A DNA stretch of 52,152 bases from Pseudomonadota bacterium (GTDB lineage: Bacteria; Pseudomonadota; Gammaproteobacteria; Burkholderiales; Burkholderiaceae_C). The translations under genes and the position numbers were made by a program. Location of the stretch: NCBI GenBank assembly GCA_018242005.1, contig JAFECU010000268.1, positions 1 to 52,152 of the forward strand, written 5' to 3'. Of this stretch, positions 50,742 to 52,152 are shown in pieces. Under the pieces are notes generated by a model that saw only the letters and a list, made by a program, of their open reading frames with translations, ran no database searches and was not told where the DNA came from. Position 1 is the first letter of the stretch. Every line of letters begins with the position of its first letter.

Positions 50742-51704
50742 ATGGACAAACTCAAAGCGTTCGACTCCTTTGTCTCCGTGGCCACCCGGGGCAGCCTCAC
50801 GGCGGCCGCCAGGGCCGAGGGGGTGGCGCCCGCCATCATGGGCCGGCGCCTGGACGCGTTGGAGGAGCACCTGGGGGTCAAGCTGCTGGTCCGCACCACG
50901 CGGCGCATCAGCCTCACGCACGAGGGCAGCGCCTTCCTGGACGACTGCCAGCGCCTGCTGGCCGACGTGGCCAACGCCGAGGCCAGCGTGTCAGCCGGCG
51001 GCGTCAAGGCCACGGGGCATTTGCGCGTGACGGCGCCAGCGGGCTTTGGCCGGCGCCATGTCGCGCCCCTGGTGCCGCGGTTTCGCGACCTGCACCCGGA
51101 CGTGACGATCTCGCTGAACCTGAGCGACCGGGTGGTGGACATGGCGGGCGAGGGCTACGACTGTGCCGTGCGCGTGGGCGACCTGCCGGACTCCTCCCTG
51201 GTCAGCGTGCGCATGGCCGACAACCGGCGCCTGTGCGTGGCCACGCGCGAGTACCTTCAGCGGCGCGGCACGCCCAGGCACCCGGCCGAGCTCGCGCAGC
51301 ACGACTGCCTGACCCTGTCCAGCGACGCCTCGCAGACGCGCGGCTGGGCGTTTCGCGTGCCACTGGCCGATGGCGGCGGCGCTACCGAGGTCGTGCATTT
51401 CAAGCCCGGTGGCCCGCTCGACTGCTCCGACGGTCAGGTGCTGCACGATTGGTGCCTGGGCGGCTGGGGCATCGCCTGGCGCAGCACCTGGGAGGTGGAG
51501 TCCGAAATCGCCGCCGGCCACCTGGTCGCGGTGCTGGAGGAGTTTGCCGCGCCGCCCAACGGCATCTACGTGGTGTTTCCGCAGCGCAAGCACCTGCCGC
51601 TGCGCGTGCGGCTGTGGATCGAATATCTCAAGTACCACTATGCGCAGCCCGAGTTCTGGGGGCGCAGCAACCTGCATGCCGTCGTTTCCGATGCAAAGGA
51701 ATGA
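50742..51704 (+). CDS. LysR-family transcriptional regulator
   Basis: 320 residues. N-terminal winged helix (LKAFDSFVSVATRGSLTAAA, MGRRLDALEEHLGVKLLVRT) and C-terminal effector domain (LRVTAPAGFGRRHVAPLVPR, DCAVRVGDLPDSSLVSVRMA), the CrgA/DmlR-like subgroup. It diverges from glcB, which it may control. The 12 nt before ATG 50742 show no strong Shine-Dalgarno, and the leader is a repeat element. Confidence 0.95.
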   Translation: MDKLKAFDSFVSVATRGSLTAAARAEGVAPAIMGRRLDALEEHLGVKLLVRTTRRISLTHEGSAFLDDCQRLLADVANAEASVSAGGVKATGHLRVTAPAGFGRRHVAPLVPRFRDLHPDVTISLNLSDRVVDMAGEGYDCAVRVGDLPDSSLVSVRMADNRRLCVATREYLQRRGTPRHPAELAQHDCLTLSSDASQTRGWAFRVPLADGGGATEVVHFKPGGPLDCSDGQVLHDWCLGGWGIAWRSTWEVESEIAAGHLVAVLEEFAAPPNGIYVVFPQRKHLPLRVRLWIEYLKYHYAQPEFWGRSNLHAVVSDAKE

Positions 51705-51707
51705 ATC

Positions 51708-52152
51708 GTGATCCTTGAAGCCCTGTTGGCCTACGCCCACATCATGGCCTTCCTGATGCTGGCCACCTTCATGACCAGCGAGACGGCGCTGTGCCGCAAG
51801 GACTGGATCAACTCCGCCGTGGTGCACCGCCTCGTGTGGGTGAACCTGCTGACCCTGGTGTCGGGTCTGCTGGTGCTGCTCACGGGACTGGCGCGCACCT
51901 GGTGGGGCGTCAAGGGTCCCGGCTGGTATTGGTCGCAGCCGCTGCTGCATGCCAAGCTTGCGCTGCTGCTCATGATGCTGGCGCTGGCCCTGGCGGCCGG
52001 GCGGCGCTACCGCCGGTGGCGCGACGCGCTGGACGCGGGCGCCGGCATGCCCGCCGAGCACGAGCTGCGCGCCACCCGGCGCCTGGTGATGTGGGCGGCG
52101 CACCTGATGGTCGTCGTGCCTCTGCTGGCCGTGCTGCTGGCGCGTGGCGTGG
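51708..52152 (+). CDS. DUF2214-family membrane protein, 5' part
   Basis: 148 codons in the window, then cut by its edge. GTG 51708 is supported by AAGGAAT 6 nt upstream; it follows the LysR stop by 3 nt, so co-transcription is likely. Four hydrophobic segments are visible (AYAHIMAFLMLATFMTSE, VNLLTLVSGLLVLLTGLA, HAKLALLLMMLALALAA, AAHLMVVVPLLAVLLARG). The conserved opening LLAYAHIMAF.ML and WYWSQPLLHAKLAL match DUF2214. Function unknown. Confidence 0.88.
   Translation, partial: MILEALLAYAHIMAFLMLATFMTSETALCRKDWINSAVVHRLVWVNLLTLVSGLLVLLTGLARTWWGVKGPGWYWSQPLLHAKLALLLMMLALALAAGRRYRRWRDALDAGAGMPAEHELRATRRLVMWAAHLMVVVPLLAVLLARGV

Noticed and set aside
48007-51030. A 1007-codon plus-strand frame across malate synthase G
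   Set aside because: It runs antisense to a full-length malate synthase and through a repeat and a LysR gene. Composition is low-complexity; no ribosome site or motif supports it.

Overview
The window is high-GC DNA with dense, mostly non-overlapping genes. Gene content and order (lplT|alr|radA|ilvE, glcE-DUF1275-glcF, porin-glnK-amtB) point to a betaproteobacterium of the order Burkholderiales, most likely family Comamonadaceae (Acidovorax/Alicycliphilus-like). A ~48-bp interspersed repeat that I recognise from that family also occurs here about ten times. Genus and species cannot be fixed from the sequence alone. There are no rRNA or tRNA genes, no CRISPR array and no intact insertion sequence.

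Layout. 1-1622: end of a branched-chain amino-acid-type ABC importer (livM tail, then livG and livF fused into one gene). 1762-4647: a 961-residue multi-enzyme protein with peptidoglycan-binding, GH19/lysozyme-like, papain-like protease and alpha/beta-hydrolase regions. 5023-6063: bioB. 6064-6704: a scar with an IS30 transposase fragment joined in frame to a duplicated livF tail. 6705-8891: a membrane-anchored hypothetical protein and comM. 9027-11527: a nitrogen operon (TorF-type porin, glnK, amtB) behind a sigma-54 promoter. 11665-17460: acyl-CoA synthetase, glcE, DUF1275 protein, glcF and a ProQ/FinO RNA chaperone. 18096-18860: a PEP-CTERM protein with its own predicted sigma-54 promoter. 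19161-26483: DMT transporter, lplT, alr, a glutathione transferase, radA, a small membrane protein, ilvE and a zinc-finger protein. 26539-29962: a tightly overlapping LPS/polysaccharide cluster (GT4, O-antigen ligase type, GT2). 30033-34884: nitronate monooxygenase with a LysR regulator, an MFS exporter and a MOSC/thioredoxin-fold/hypothetical operon. 35394-38803: a two-component system and ampG. 38879-40675: an AraC regulator and a DMT exporter. 40695-41960: a papain-like cysteine protease with a chagasin-type inhibitor lipoprotein. 42336-52152: a small envelope protein, a MITE-like element, M48 peptidase, MBL hydrolase, GntR regulator with acyl-CoA dehydrogenase, class II glutamine amidotransferase, tautomerase, CWC protein, malate synthase G, LysR regulator and the start of a DUF2214 membrane protein.

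How it fits together. glcE/glcF and malate synthase G (glcB) are both parts of glycolate/glyoxylate metabolism, although glcD is not here. The nitrogen operon would be read when nitrogen is limiting, through sigma-54 and NtrC. Many regulator-target pairs are divergent, with readable operators (GntR 45401-45417, LysR 31994-32010).

Most unusual. (1) The multi-enzyme wall/protein/ester-hydrolysing protein at 1762-4647. (2) The papain-like protease with a lipoprotein inhibitor, which looks like an effector-immunity or protease-control pair. (3) A short repeat family that has become coding sequence: it forms the linker of the LivG-LivF fusion, the LivM tail and a loop in GlcE, and supplies the last codons and stops of AmpG and the nitronate monooxygenase. 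(4) A livF-tail duplication joined to an IS30 fragment. (5) A 187-bp MITE-like element abutting the M48 peptidase gene.
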